Below the pieces are notes generated by a model. It saw only the letters and a list, made by a program, of their open reading frames with translations. It did no database searches and was not told the DNA's origin. DNA of 64,000 nt from Rhodanobacteraceae bacterium (GTDB lineage Bacteria; Pseudomonadota; Gammaproteobacteria; Xanthomonadales; SZUA-5): NCBI GenBank assembly GCA_024234055.1, contig JACKOW010000001.1, forward strand, positions 598,001 to 662,000, read 5' to 3'. Position numbers and translations under genes: made by a program. Shown piece by piece: positions 33,893 to 44,719 of the stretch (position 1 is its first letter; each line of letters opens with the position of its first letter).

Positions 33893-35452
33893 ATGAAACT
33901 GCTTCGCTCCACCGCCATCGTCAGCGCCATGACCTTGCTCTCGCGGGTGCTGGGCTTTGTCCGCGATCTGGTGTTCGCCCAGAAGTTCGGCGCCAGTCTG
34001 GCCACCGACGCCTTCTATGTGGCCTTTCGTATTCCCAATTTCATGCGCCGGCTGTTTGCAGAGGGTTCGTTCTCGCTGGCCTTCGTACCGGTGCTGGCCG
34101 AGTACCGCCAACGAGGTGATCGCGAGGCGCTGCGGCATTTTGTCGATCATGTCTGCGGCACGCTGGCGGCGATCTTGCTGATCGTCGTGTCCCTGGGCAT
34201 CTTCGCCGCACCGGCCTTCGTCTCCGCCTTCGCTCCCGGCTTTCTCGACAAGCCCGAGAAGTTCGAGCTGACCGCGCAGATGCTGCGGGTCACCTTTCCC
34301 TACATCCTGCTGATCTCTCTGGCGGGCTTTGCCGGCGGCATCCTCAATAGTTACAGCCGCTTTGCGCTGCCGGCGCTGTCGCCGGTGCTGCTGAACATCG
34401 CCCTGATCGCTGCCGCCCTCTGGCTGGCGCCATTTTTTGACGAGCCGGTCAAGGCGCTGGCCTGGGGTGTGCTGATCGGGGGCGTGCTGCAGTTGCTGTT
34501 GCAGTTGCCTGGACTCGCCAGGCTAGGCTTGTTGCCGCGTCCGCGCTGGGGCTGGGGCGATGCCGGTGTACGCAAGATTCTCAGGCTGATGATCCCGACA
34601 CTTTTCGGCTCATCGGTGGCTCAGGTCAATCTGCTGGTCGATACCCTGATCGCCTCCTTTCTGGTCACGGGTAGCGTGACCTGGCTGTACTACACCGACC
34701 GATTGCTCGAGTTTCCCCTTGGCATCTTCGGCGTCGCGCTGGGCACGGTGATCCTGCCGCACCTCTCAGGCAAGCATGCCGCGCAGGATCCCGAAGGCTT
34801 CACCCATTCGGTGGATTGGGGTTTGCGTCTGGGCCTGTTCATTGCGCTGCCGGCGGCGGTGTTCCTGATTCTGCTGGCCGAGCCGATGTTCCTGACGCTG
34901 TTCGGCTATGGTCGATTCAGTGCTCTGGATGCGCAGATGTCGGGCCTCAGTCTGGCGGCTCTGGCGCTGGGTCTGCCGGCCTTCATCGCGGTCAAGGTGC
35001 TGGCGCCGGCCTTTTATGCCCGTCAGGACACCAAAACGCCGGTCAAGGCCGGCATCGCCAGCATGCTCTCCAATATCGTGCTGAACGTGATCTTCGTCGG
35101 TATCTGGGTCTGGACCGGGCGCCCTGGCGCGCATGCGGGACTGGCGTTGTCGAGTGCTCTGGCCGGCTATATCAACGCCGGGTTGCTGTTCCACTGGCTG
35201 CGGCGCTCGGGCGCCTATCGCCTGGGCTCCGGCTGGGGTCGCTATGGTCTGTCATTGACACTGGCAACCCTGGCGGCGTCGGCTGCGGTGTGGCTGGTCT
35301 CGGCTCAGACGCCCGAGCCGGGCACACTCAGTGCCTGGCAGCGGCTGCTGTGGTTGTCACTGGCCGTGGCCGCGGGTGGCCTGAGTTATCTGGCTGCCGC
35401 CTTCGCGTCCGGACTGCGTCCGCGGCATCTGCGTGATCGGAGCCCGACATGA
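33893..35452 (+). CDS. murJ: Lipid II flippase MurJ
   Basis: 519 residues, polytopic inner-membrane protein of the MOP superfamily that moves lipid II to the periplasmic face for peptidoglycan synthesis. It begins with the typical S-A-M-T-L-L-S-R-V-L-G-F-V-R-D and has R-I-P-N-F-M-R-R-L-F-A-E-G-S-F, the most conserved stretch of MurJ. Hydrophobic segments throughout fit 14 membrane helices. The murJ-ribF-ileS-lspA-ispH order is common in gammaproteobacteria. Confidence 0.95.
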   Translation: MKLLRSTAIVSAMTLLSRVLGFVRDLVFAQKFGASLATDAFYVAFRIPNFMRRLFAEGSFSLAFVPVLAEYRQRGDREALRHFVDHVCGTLAAILLIVVSLGIFAAPAFVSAFAPGFLDKPEKFELTAQMLRVTFPYILLISLAGFAGGILNSYSRFALPALSPVLLNIALIAAALWLAPFFDEPVKALAWGVLIGGVLQLLLQLPGLARLGLLPRPRWGWGDAGVRKILRLMIPTLFGSSVAQVNLLVDTLIASFLVTGSVTWLYYTDRLLEFPLGIFGVALGTVILPHLSGKHAAQDPEGFTHSVDWGLRLGLFIALPAAVFLILLAEPMFLTLFGYGRFSALDAQMSGLSLAALALGLPAFIAVKVLAPAFYARQDTKTPVKAGIASMLSNIVLNVIFVGIWVWTGRPGAHAGLALSSALAGYINAGLLFHWLRRSGAYRLGSGWGRYGLSLTLATLAASAAVWLVSAQTPEPGTLSAWQRLLWLSLAVAAGGLSYLAAAFASGLRPRHLRDRSPT

Positions 35453-35507
35453 TGGCGTCGAGTGCAGCGCGCGGCCTCGCTATACTCGTCGCTTTTTGCA
35501 GCGCACC

Positions 35508-36440
35508 ATGAAATTCAGTCGCAGCCATCGTGGCGCAGCCCTGACGCCGGTCGGCAGCATCGTTGCCATCGGTGCTTTCGACGGCGTGCATCTGGGGCAT
35601 CAGGCCTTGCTGGCGCAATTGCGCGAGCGCGCCGCGGCGCTCCGATTGCCCTCGGTGGCGGTCTGTTTCGAGCCCCTGCCGCGCCAGTACTTTGCCCGCG
35701 GCCCGGTATTGCGGTTGACGCCGGCGCGGGAACGGATCGAGCGCATTGGAGCCTGTGGCATCGATCATTTGCTGGCGCTGCGCTTCAATCAGGCGCTGGC
35801 CGCCACCAGCGCCGAGGATTTCATCGAGAACGTGTTGGTCGATCGCCTGCAGGCGCGCGAGGTCTGGGTCGGTCCCGGGTTTCGCTTCGGGCATCAGCGC
35901 GGCGGCGATCTCGAACTGCTGCAGTCATTGGGTCAGCGTCATGGCTATGTCGCCCGGGAGATCGCCGCGCTCACCGCCAATGGTGAGCGCATCAGCAGTT
36001 CGCAGATCCGTGCCGAGTTGATGGCCGGCGAATTTGACGCCGCCGAGCGCGCGCTGGGACGGCGCTACACCTATGCCGGCCGCGTCGTCCGCGGCCAGCA
36101 ACTCGGCCGACAGCTGGGATTTCCGACCGCCAATCTGCGTTGGCCGCAGACCTCGCTGGGCTTTGGCGGCATCTTTGCCGTGCGAGTTGACGGTGCCGGA
36201 CTCAAGCGTCATCCGGGCGTGGCCAGCCTGGGTTACAGACCCGCGGTCGGCGGCAAGGAACTGCTGCTCGAAGTCCATCTGTTCGAATTTGATGGCGACC
36301 TCTACGGAAAGCGGTTGACCATAGACTTCATTGCGAAGCAACGGGACGAATGGCATTTTCCCGACCTCGCATCCCTCGTTGAGCAGATTCGTCGCGACGC
36401 CGACGAAGCGCTTTCCTTGCTCGGAGTAAACCCAGCGTGA
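35508..36440 (+). CDS. ribF: Bifunctional riboflavin kinase/FAD synthetase RibF
   Basis: Makes FMN and then FAD from riboflavin. 310 residues. The N-terminal adenylyltransferase domain has G-A-F-D-G-V-H-L-G-H (22-31). The C-terminal kinase domain begins near residue 185 with G-R-V-V-R-G and G-F-P-T-A-N. The frame is open back to 35433 across the murJ end; ATG 35508 is the first with a fitting protein start. The stop overlaps the ileS GTG start by 4 nt. Confidence 0.95.
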   Translation: MKFSRSHRGAALTPVGSIVAIGAFDGVHLGHQALLAQLRERAAALRLPSVAVCFEPLPRQYFARGPVLRLTPARERIERIGACGIDHLLALRFNQALAATSAEDFIENVLVDRLQAREVWVGPGFRFGHQRGGDLELLQSLGQRHGYVAREIAALTANGERISSSQIRAELMAGEFDAAERALGRRYTYAGRVVRGQQLGRQLGFPTANLRWPQTSLGFGGIFAVRVDGAGLKRHPGVASLGYRPAVGGKELLLEVHLFEFDGDLYGKRLTIDFIAKQRDEWHFPDLASLVEQIRRDADEALSLLGVNPA

Positions 36441-39244
36441 CTGATTACAAGCACACCATCCAGCTGCCGACCACGGCTTTCGCCATGAAGGCGGATCTGG
36501 CCAATCGTGAGCCGGCCATGCTGGCGGCCTGGGAAGAGCAGGGCTTGTACGCCGCGCTGCAGGTGGCAACCGCCGATCGCAAGGCCTTCGTGCTGCACGA
36601 TGGCCCGCCCTATGCCAACGGTGATATCCACATCGGCCACGCGGTCAACAAGATCCTCAAGGACATCGTGGTCAAATCCAAGCTGTTGTCCGGTTATCGC
36701 TCGCCCTATGTGCCGGGTTGGGATTGCCACGGGCTGCCGATCGAGGTGGCCGTGGAAAAGAAGGTCGGCAAGGTTGGCCAGAAGGTCGACGCCCGCCAGT
36801 TCCGCGCCGAGTGTCGCAAGTACGCGGCGCTGCAGATCGATCGTCAGCGCGAGGACTTCAAGCGCCTCGGCGTTCTCGGCGCCTGGGAACAGCCCTATCG
36901 CACGATGGACTTCCAGTTCGAGGCCGACATGGTGCGGTCTCTGGCGCAGATCTTCGAGCGTGGTCATGTGGTCCGCGGTTTCAAGCCGGTGCACTGGTGT
37001 TTCGATTGCCGCAGCGCGCTGGCCGAAGCCGAGATCGAGTACGGCAACAAGGTCGACCCGGCCATCGATGTGATGCTGCCCTTCATCGATGGCGCAGCGC
37101 TGGCGCAAGCTTTCGGCCTGGCGGCGCCAGTCAACGACGGCTTTGCGGCAATCTGGACCACGACGCCGTGGACTCTGCCGTCGAATCAGGCGGTGGCGGT
37201 CAACCCGGAGCTGGAATATGCGCTGGTGCGCACCGAGCGTGGTCATCTGGTCCTCGCTGACGCATTGGTCGAGTGCTGCCTCAAGCGTTTCAAACTCGAA
37301 GGCGAGGTGGTAGCGCGCTGCCTGGGCGCCGCATTGGAGCGGGTGGATGTACGCCATCCCTTCTACGATCGGGTGTCGATGCTGATCACCGGTGATCACG
37401 TCAGTGCCGACGACGGCACCGGCCTGGTGCATACCTCGCCGGCCTATGGCGTCGAGGATTTCCTGGCGCTCAAGCGTTACACCGATGAGGTCATCAATCC
37501 GGTGCAGGGCGACGGCCGCTACGCGGCAGACCTGCCGCTGTTCGGTGGAATGCGCATCAGCGAAGCCAATCCGCAGATCATCGAACATCTGCGCAGCGTC
37601 GACCGTCTGTTGGCCGCGTTTGAATCGGATCACAGCGTGGCCCATTGCTGGCGCCACAAGACGCCGACCATCTTCCGGGCCACGCCGCAGTGGTTCATCA
37701 GCATGGAAGCGGCGGGTCTGCGCGATCAGGCGATGGCGGCCATCGACACCGTGCGTTGGGTGCCCGAATGGGGCAAGGAGCGCATCCAGGGCATGATTTC
37801 CGGCCGGCCGGACTGGTGCATCTCGCGCCAGCGTACCTGGGGGGTGCCAATCGCCTTGTTTGTCGACAAGGTCCATCAGGCGCCGCATCCGCGTTCGGTC
37901 GAGCTGATGCATCAGGTGGCCGAGCGCATCGAGCAAGGCGGTGTCGATGCCTGGTACGACCTCGATGCGCGTGATCTGCTCGGCGACGAAGCCGATCAGT
38001 ACGACAAGGTCACCGACATCCTGGACGTCTGGTTCGATTCGGGCGTGACCCATCGCTGTGTGGTCGAGGCGCGTCCGGAGTTGGCGGGTGTTCCGGCCGA
38101 TCTCTATCTGGAGGGTTCCGATCAGCATCGCGGCTGGTTCCAGTCCTCCTTGCTGACCAGCACGGCCATGCGGGGCACCGCGCCGTATCGTCAGGTCCTG
38201 ACCCATGGATTCACGGTCGATGCCGAAGGCAAGAAGATGAGCAAGTCGGCCGGCAACGTGGTTGCGCCGCAGCAGGTCATGAAGACCCTGGGCGCCGATG
38301 TGCTGCGGCTTTGGGTGGCTGCGACCGACTACCGCGCCGAAATGAGTGTGTCGGACGAGATTCTCAAGCGGGTCTCCGAGTCCTACCGGCGCATCCGCAA
38401 TACCTGCCGCTATCTGCTGGCCAACCTCAATGGTTTTGACCCGAGTCAGCATCTGGTCGCGCACGCGGAACTGCTGCCCTTCGACCAGTGGATTGTCGAT
38501 CAGGCCTGGCAGTTGCAGCAGCGCGCGATCAAGAGCTATGACGACTACCAGTTCCACCAGATCTATCAGGAGTTGCATGGTTTCTGCAGCGTGCAACTCG
38601 GCGCCTTCTACCTCGACGTGCTGAAGGACCGCATGTACACGCTGCAGCCCGATTCGCTGGCGCGACGCTCGGGGCAGACGGCGATGTACCACGTTGCTGA
38701 AGCCATGGTGCGCTGGATGGCTCCGATCCTGAGCTTCACCGCTGACGAGATCTGGAATTTCCTGCCGGCGCGGACGGTCAGCTCGCCCTTGTTCGTCACC
38801 TGGTACCAGGGACTGGCGCCATTGCCGCACGACACCCGAGTGTCTGCCTCGCAGTGGACCCAGTTGCTGAGTCTGCGTGAGGCCGTCAACCAGGCGCTGG
38901 AACCGATGCGCAAGGACAAGCGCATAGGCTCTGGACTGGACGCCGAACTGGATCTGTATCTGCCTGCCGAGCAACTGACTGCTATCGCCGAGTTGGCACC
39001 TGAACTCCGCTTCCTGTTCCTGGTCTCAGCCGTGCAGGTGAGTCCGCTTGAGTCCGCGCCTGGCGATGCCATCTCGGCGCTAGGCAGTTTGTCGCGCCTG
39101 CGCGTGCGAGTCAGCGAAGCGGCCAAGTGTGCGCGCTGCTGGCATCATCGGGAGGATGTGGGCAGCCACGCCAGCCACCCGGAACTGTGTGGTCGATGTG
39201 TGGAGAACGTGGATGGAAGCGGTGAAAGCCGACAGTGGTTCTGA
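36437..39244 (+). CDS. ileS: Isoleucyl-tRNA synthetase
   Basis: 935 residues, class I synthetase of the bacterial type. Signature HIGH at 65-68 (within P-P-Y-A-N-G-D-I-H-I-G-H) and KMSKS at 600-604. The editing domain sits in between. The C-terminal zinc ribbon is present (C-A-R-C-W-H ... L-C-G-R-C). It starts at GTG 36437, coupled to ribF by a GTGA overlap. Confidence 0.97.
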   Translation: MTDYKHTIQLPTTAFAMKADLANREPAMLAAWEEQGLYAALQVATADRKAFVLHDGPPYANGDIHIGHAVNKILKDIVVKSKLLSGYRSPYVPGWDCHGLPIEVAVEKKVGKVGQKVDARQFRAECRKYAALQIDRQREDFKRLGVLGAWEQPYRTMDFQFEADMVRSLAQIFERGHVVRGFKPVHWCFDCRSALAEAEIEYGNKVDPAIDVMLPFIDGAALAQAFGLAAPVNDGFAAIWTTTPWTLPSNQAVAVNPELEYALVRTERGHLVLADALVECCLKRFKLEGEVVARCLGAALERVDVRHPFYDRVSMLITGDHVSADDGTGLVHTSPAYGVEDFLALKRYTDEVINPVQGDGRYAADLPLFGGMRISEANPQIIEHLRSVDRLLAAFESDHSVAHCWRHKTPTIFRATPQWFISMEAAGLRDQAMAAIDTVRWVPEWGKERIQGMISGRPDWCISRQRTWGVPIALFVDKVHQAPHPRSVELMHQVAERIEQGGVDAWYDLDARDLLGDEADQYDKVTDILDVWFDSGVTHRCVVEARPELAGVPADLYLEGSDQHRGWFQSSLLTSTAMRGTAPYRQVLTHGFTVDAEGKKMSKSAGNVVAPQQVMKTLGADVLRLWVAATDYRAEMSVSDEILKRVSESYRRIRNTCRYLLANLNGFDPSQHLVAHAELLPFDQWIVDQAWQLQQRAIKSYDDYQFHQIYQELHGFCSVQLGAFYLDVLKDRMYTLQPDSLARRSGQTAMYHVAEAMVRWMAPILSFTADEIWNFLPARTVSSPLFVTWYQGLAPLPHDTRVSASQWTQLLSLREAVNQALEPMRKDKRIGSGLDAELDLYLPAEQLTAIAELAPELRFLFLVSAVQVSPLESAPGDAISALGSLSRLRVRVSEAAKCARCWHHREDVGSHASHPELCGRCVENVDGSGESRQWF

Positions 39245-39761
39245 AGTGAGCCGCCGGGGCGGGTGGGTCTGGCTGCTGTTGTCGGTAGTCATCATCCTTC
39301 TCGACCAGTGGACCAAGGGCATTGCCGTGGCCAGTCTGCAGTATCAGGTGTCGGTTCCGGTGGTGCCGGGGCTGAACTGGACGCTGGTCCACAATCAGGG
39401 CGGTGCCTTCAGCTTCCTGAGCGATCACGGTGGCTGGCAGCGCTGGTTCTTCCTGGTGGTCTCGAGCAGCGTTACGGTCGTGCTGATCGAATGGCTGCGC
39501 CGAACGGCACGCCATCATTGGCTGCTGTGCCTGCCTCTGGCGCTGCTGATCGGCGGCGCCATCGGCAATCTCATTGATCGCGCCCGCTTGGGCTATGTGA
39601 TTGATTTTGTGGATGTGTACTACGGTCAGTGGCACTGGCCAGCATTCAACGTGGCCGATTCCGGCATTACCGTCGGTATCATCCTGTTGATTGCCTACGA
39701 GTTGTTCTGGGCGCGCAAATTCGAGAAGGGCGGGGAGGCGCATGGACGTACTGCTGGCTAA
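39213..39761 (+). CDS. lspA: Lipoprotein signal peptidase LspA
   Basis: Aspartyl membrane protease that removes the signal peptide from prolipoproteins after lipidation. 182 residues with four hydrophobic segments. Catalytic Asp pair by family pattern: D131 (V-I-D-F-V-D) and D149 (N-V-A-D-S), with G-N-L-I-D-R before. The start is uncertain: ATG 39213 has GGAG 7 nt upstream and overlaps ileS by 32 nt; GTG 39246 would give 171 residues but has no clear ribosome site. It overlaps ispH by 20 nt. Confidence 0.94.
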   Translation: MEAVKADSGSEVSRRGGWVWLLLSVVIILLDQWTKGIAVASLQYQVSVPVVPGLNWTLVHNQGGAFSFLSDHGGWQRWFFLVVSSSVTVVLIEWLRRTARHHWLLCLPLALLIGGAIGNLIDRARLGYVIDFVDVYYGQWHWPAFNVADSGITVGIILLIAYELFWARKFEKGGEAHGRTAG

Positions 39762-40692
39762 TCCGCGCGGTTTTTGTGCCGGCGTCGATCGCGCCATCGA
39801 CATCGTCGAGCGTGCGCTCGACCTGTTCGGAGCCCCGATCTACGTGCGCCACGAAGTGGTCCACAACCGCTTCGTGGTCGAGCGCCTGCGCGCCCGTGGA
39901 GCCATCTTCATCGAGGAGCTCCACGAAGTACCACGCGATGCCACCGTGATCTTCAGTGCCCATGGTGTCTCGCAGGCGGTCCGAGCCGAGGCGACGGAAC
40001 GTGGCTTTCGGGTGTTCGACGCCACCTGCCCGCTGGTGACCAAAGTGCACATGGAGGTTTCCCGCCATTGCCGCGCCGGGCGCGACATGATCCTGATCGG
40101 TCACGCCGGTCATCCGGAGGTGGAAGGCACGCTGGGACAGTGGAGCCGGGAGGAGGGCAGCGGCGCCATCCAGCTGGTCGAAACGGTGGCCGACGTCTGG
40201 CAGATCACGGTCGCTCAGCCACGCAATCTGGCCTACACCACCCAGACCACGCTCTCGGTGGATGAAACCCAGGAGATCATATCGGCCTTGCGCGAGCGTT
40301 TTCCCGAGATCCAGGGACCGCGCCACGATGACATCTGCTACGCCACCCAGAACCGTCAGGACGCCGTCCGCGAGCTCGCCCAGCAGTGCGATTGTGTGCT
40401 GGTGGTCGGCTCCCCCAACAGCAGCAACAGCAACCGCTTGCGAGAACTGGCCGAACGTTTCGGTGTGCCGGCACATCTGATCGATGGCGCTGACGACATC
40501 CTCCCTGAGTGGCTGGTGGGCGTGGCGCGGGTGGGTGTGACCGCGGGTGCCTCCGCGCCCGAGGGCTTGGTCCAGGGCGTGGTCTCGCGCCTGATCCAGC
40601 TGGGCCAGGGCCGGGTGGTCGAGCTGGAAGGCGTCAAAGAGAGTATGGTATTCGCCCTGCCCAAGGAGTTGCGCGTGGTGGTCGAGTCCTGA
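39742..40692 (+). CDS. ispH: 4-hydroxy-3-methylbut-2-enyl diphosphate reductase IspH
   Basis: Last step of the MEP pathway, giving IPP and DMAPP. 316 residues. The three [4Fe-4S] ligands are C12 (G-F-C-A-G-V), C96 (A-T-C-P-L-V) and C199 (D-I-C-Y-A-T-Q-N-R-Q). The catalytic Glu region T-T-Q-T-T-L-S is also present. Start ATG 39742 has GGGGAGG just upstream, inside lspA. Confidence 0.97.
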   Translation: MDVLLANPRGFCAGVDRAIDIVERALDLFGAPIYVRHEVVHNRFVVERLRARGAIFIEELHEVPRDATVIFSAHGVSQAVRAEATERGFRVFDATCPLVTKVHMEVSRHCRAGRDMILIGHAGHPEVEGTLGQWSREEGSGAIQLVETVADVWQITVAQPRNLAYTTQTTLSVDETQEIISALRERFPEIQGPRHDDICYATQNRQDAVRELAQQCDCVLVVGSPNSSNSNRLRELAERFGVPAHLIDGADDILPEWLVGVARVGVTAGASAPEGLVQGVVSRLIQLGQGRVVELEGVKESMVFALPKELRVVVES

Positions 40693-40752
40693 ACGCCAGC
40701 TGCACGTCGAAAGGATCTGACTCTCGGACGCGCAAATTCATCAAAATCCCAG

Positions 40753-40782
40753 TTGACAAAGATACGGGTCCGAAATCACAAT
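40753..40782 (+). promoter_or_regulatory. Promoter of the tRNA-tuf operon
   Basis: TTGACA (40753-40758), 18 bp, CACAAT (40777-40782), followed by a GC-rich discriminator before tRNA-Tyr. The layout is typical of stringently controlled stable-RNA promoters. Confidence 0.6.
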
Positions 40783-40797
40783 AGTGGGCTCCGTCGC

Positions 40798-40882
40798 GGA
40801 GGGATACCCAAGCGGCCAAAGGGGGCTGACTGTAAATCAGCTGGCACTGCCTTCGGTGGTTCGAATCCACCTCCCTCCACCA
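40798..40882 (+). tRNA. tRNA-Tyr (GTA)
   Basis: Acceptor GGAGGGA pairs with TCCCTCC; CCA is encoded. Anticodon GTA at 40832-40834 in the loop of CTGACTGTAAATCAG. A long variable arm (class II) fits tyrosine. Confidence 0.95.
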
Positions 40883-40907
40883 GGTTCAGGGTTTGCGGTT
40901 GAGTAAG

Positions 40908-40981
40908 GCGGGAGTAGTTCAATGGTAGAACGTCAGCCTTCCAAGCTGAACACGCGGGTTCGATTCCCGCTTCCCGCTCCA
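40908..40981 (+). tRNA. tRNA-Gly (TCC)
   Basis: Acceptor GCGGGAG with TTCCCGC (one G-T), CCA encoded, anticodon TCC at 40940-40942, T-loop TTCGATT. Confidence 0.95.
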
Positions 40982-41021
40982 GCCGCATACCAGAGCCGGA
41001 ACTGAAAAAATTACCGTTTAC

Positions 41022-41097
41022 GCCCATGTAGCTCAGTCGGTAGAGCACCTCCTTGGTAAGGAGGAGGTCGCTGGTTCGATTCCAGTCGTGGGCACCA
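41022..41097 (+). tRNA. tRNA-Thr (GGT)
   Basis: Acceptor GCCCATG with CGTGGGC, CCA encoded, anticodon GGT at 41055-41057. It lies 41 bp before tuf, the conserved thrT-tufB order. Confidence 0.95.
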
Positions 41098-41138
41098 TTT
41101 CAGAAAGTCGTCAATGACGCACGCATCAGAGGCCGATC

Positions 41139-42329
<1,191 letters not shown>

Positions 42330-42362
42330 TCGGCCAACTGCAGTTGCACGCTTGAGGACAGT

Positions 42363-42438
<76 letters not shown>

Positions 42439-42477
42439 CTTCAAGTCCGATGCATCGATCAGCCGAATAATCAAACG

Positions 42478-42499
42478 CCGCGCCCCGCGAGGGGCGCGG
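42478..42499 (+). other. GNRA-capped hairpin before secE
   Basis: CCGCGCCCC-GCGA-GGGGCGCGG: nine G-C-rich pairs capped by a GCGA tetraloop, 39 nt after tRNA-Trp and 19 nt before secE. No T-run follows. Probably separates tRNA processing from the secE message. Confidence 0.65.
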
Positions 42500-42518
42500 T
42501 GCAGGCGTCCAGGAATCC

Positions 42519-42866
42519 ATGAACGCAAAAGATGTCATCAAGTTAGTGTTTACGGCGGTCTTCGCGATCGGCGGAGCAGTGACTTTCTATTGGTTCGCCG
42601 ACCAGTGGCCGATGTGGGCACGGGTCTTGGCGTTGTTGGCCGGTCTGGGCATCGCAGTGGTGCTGGGTCTGTCCAGCGCCCCTGGTCAGGCCTTCAAGAA
42701 GTTTCTGTTGGACGCGCAGATCGAAGTGCGCAAGGTGGTCTGGCCAACCCGGCAGGAAACCTGGCAGACCACGTTGATCGTCGCTGTGGCGGTACTGATC
42801 ATCGGCATCCTGATTTGGATCATTGACATGGTCCTGTCATGGATGGTCCGCATGTTGATGGGTTGA
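42519..42866 (+). CDS. secE: Preprotein translocase subunit SecE
   Basis: 115 residues with three hydrophobic segments, the longer form seen in enterics and xanthomonads. The conserved cytoplasmic stretch before the last helix is E-V-R-K-V-V-W-P-T-R-Q-E-T. Stabilises SecY in the Sec channel. nusG starts 14 nt later. Confidence 0.95.
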   Translation: MNAKDVIKLVFTAVFAIGGAVTFYWFADQWPMWARVLALLAGLGIAVVLGLSSAPGQAFKKFLLDAQIEVRKVVWPTRQETWQTTLIVAVAVLIIGILIWIIDMVLSWMVRMLMG

Positions 42867-42880
42867 GAGGACGCTCCCGG

Positions 42881-43441
42881 ATGTCAAAACGCTGGTACGT
42901 GGTCCACGCCTATTCCGGATTCGAGAATCAGGTCCGTCGCTCACTCGAGGAACGCGTGCAGCGGTCGGGTCTGGAGGATCGCTTCGGTCAGGTCCTGGTA
43001 CCTACCGAAGAAGTCATCGAGATGCGGCACGGGCAGAAGCGCAAGTCCGAGCGCAAGTTCTTCCCGGGCTATGTGCTGGTGCAGATAGAAACCCTGGTGG
43101 ACGGCCGGTCCATGCGCATCGACGACGAGTGCTGGCATCTGGTCAAGGAAACACCGAAGGTCATGGGCTTCATCGGCGGTACCGCCGACCGGCCACTGCC
43201 CATCAGTGACAAGGAAGCGGATGCGATCCTGCAGCGGGTTCAGGATGGCGTCGACAAGCCCAAGCCCAAGGTGCTGTTCGAACCCGGCGAGATGGTCCGA
43301 GTCACCGAAGGTCCGTTCAATGATTTCAATGCCGTGGTTGAGGAAGTCAACTACGACAAGAGCCGATTGAAGGTCGCGGTACTGATCTTCGGTCGTTCAA
43401 CCCCGGTCGAACTGGAGTTCGGCCAGGTGGAGAAGGCGTAA
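42881..43441 (+). CDS. nusG: Transcription elongation/antitermination factor NusG
   Basis: 186 residues: NGN domain (K-R-W-Y-V-V-H-A-Y-S-G-F-E at the start, F-P-G-Y-V-L-V) and C-terminal KOW domain (G-E-M-V-R-V-T-E-G-P-F). It links RNA polymerase with Rho or the ribosome. ATG 42881 chosen; the frame to 42839 overlaps secE and lacks homology. Confidence 0.97.
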   Translation: MSKRWYVVHAYSGFENQVRRSLEERVQRSGLEDRFGQVLVPTEEVIEMRHGQKRKSERKFFPGYVLVQIETLVDGRSMRIDDECWHLVKETPKVMGFIGGTADRPLPISDKEADAILQRVQDGVDKPKPKVLFEPGEMVRVTEGPFNDFNAVVEEVNYDKSRLKVAVLIFGRSTPVELEFGQVEKA

Positions 43442-43449
43442 GGAGAGCG

Positions 43450-43521
43450 GTGAAACGTAAAAGGTAAAACGTCAATTGAACGAAGCGGCTTTGAATTGAC
43501 GTTTGACGTTTTACGTTTCAC
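43450..43521. repeat. Palindromic word-repeat element C (AAACGTA/AAACGTC word)
   Basis: Arms 43450-43480 and 43491-43521 are inverted repeats identical at 28 of 31 positions with a 10-bp centre. Each arm is built from 7-bp AAACGT(A/C) units. Placed between nusG and rplK in an otherwise GC-rich operon, with base composition unlike its surroundings. Confidence 0.85.
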
Positions 43522-43584
43522 TTAAATCAGACGGGGAGCCGCGGACGTCCAGTCCAAGGCGTTTGAACCCGAAGGAGCGATGAA

Positions 43585-44013
43585 ATGGCAAAGAAAGTCA
43601 CAGGCTACATCAAGCTGCAGGTCAAGGCCGGCGAGGCCAATCCATCGCCGCCGGTAGGCCCGGCGCTGGGTCAGCGCGGCGTGAACATCATGGAATTCTG
43701 CAAGCAGTTCAATGCTGCCACGCAGAAGCAGGAGAAGGGTACGCCCCTGCCGGTGATCATCACCGTGTACAGCGATCGTTCCTTCACCTTCATCACCAAG
43801 ACGCCCCCGGCCACCATCCTGATCAAGAAGGCACTGGGTCTGGCCAAGGGTAGCAGCCGCCCGAACACCGAAAAGGTCGGCAAGATCACCCGCAAGCAGC
43901 TCGAGGACGTGGCCAACACCAAGATGCCCGACCTGACGGCGGCTGATCTGGACGCCGCGGTGCGCACCATTGCTGGTAGCGCCCGCAGCATGGGCCTGAA
44001 TGTGGAGATCTGA
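43585..44013 (+). CDS. rplK: 50S ribosomal protein L11
   Basis: 142 residues, full length, with the N-terminal S-P-P-V-G-P-A-L-G-Q-R-G-V-N-I-M segment that makes up the factor- and thiostrepton-binding face. Downstream of nusG, with L1 following. Confidence 0.98.
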   Translation: MAKKVTGYIKLQVKAGEANPSPPVGPALGQRGVNIMEFCKQFNAATQKQEKGTPLPVIITVYSDRSFTFITKTPPATILIKKALGLAKGSSRPNTEKVGKITRKQLEDVANTKMPDLTAADLDAAVRTIAGSARSMGLNVEI

Positions 44014-44017
44014 CGCC

Positions 44018-44719
44018 ATGACCACGATGACCAAGCGATTCAAGGCCCTGCAGGGCGTAGTGACTCCGGGCAAGACCTATCCGGTTGACGATGCGCTGCG
44101 CATCCTCAAGGACCATTCCAAGGTGAAGTTCGTCGAGTCCGTGGACGTCGCAGTGCGTCTGGGTATCGACGCCAAGAAGTCCGATCAGGGCGTGCGTGGT
44201 TCGACGCTGCTGCCGAACGGCACCGGCAAGACGGTGCGCGTTGCCGTCTTCTGCCCCCCGGGTGAGAAGGCCGATGCAGCCAAGGCTGCGGGTGCCGACG
44301 CGGTGGGTATGGACGATCTGGCTGAACTGATGCAGGGCGGCGAGCTCAATTTCGGTCGCGTCATTGCCACGCCGGACGCGATGCGCGTCGTCGGCAAGCT
44401 CGGCCAGCTGCTGGGGCCGCGCGGTTTGATGCCCAACCCGAAGGATGGTTCGGTCACCCCCGATGTGGTGACGGCGGTCAAGAATGCGAAGGCCGGTCAG
44501 GTCAAGTACCGCAACGACAAGGGCGGCATCATCCATTGCACGATCGGCAAGGTCAGCTTTGAAGTGGACGCCCTGCGCGAAAACCTCAACGCGCTGCTGG
44601 CCGACCTGCTGCGCCTGAAGCCGGCCAGTTCCAAGGGTCAGTATTTGCTGAAGATCAGTTTGTCGACGACGATGGGCCTGGGCGTGATCGTGGACCCGTC
44701 GACCGTCAACACCAAGTAA
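44018..44719 (+). CDS. rplA: 50S ribosomal protein L1
   Basis: 233 residues. The L1 signature runs around P-R-G-L-M-P-N-P-K. In E. coli L1 represses its own rplKA message. The ATG at 44018 lies 4 bp after rplK stop with GGAG 10 nt upstream; an ATG at 44027 is the alternative. Confidence 0.97.
   Translation: MTTMTKRFKALQGVVTPGKTYPVDDALRILKDHSKVKFVESVDVAVRLGIDAKKSDQGVRGSTLLPNGTGKTVRVAVFCPPGEKADAAKAAGADAVGMDDLAELMQGGELNFGRVIATPDAMRVVGKLGQLLGPRGLMPNPKDGSVTPDVVTAVKNAKAGQVKYRNDKGGIIHCTIGKVSFEVDALRENLNALLADLLRLKPASSKGQYLLKISLSTTMGLGVIVDPSTVNTK

Noticed and set aside
36964..37161. Frameshift or broken ileS, because of overlapping frames
   Set aside because: The 935-residue frame is continuous with all class I motifs and the zinc ribbon.
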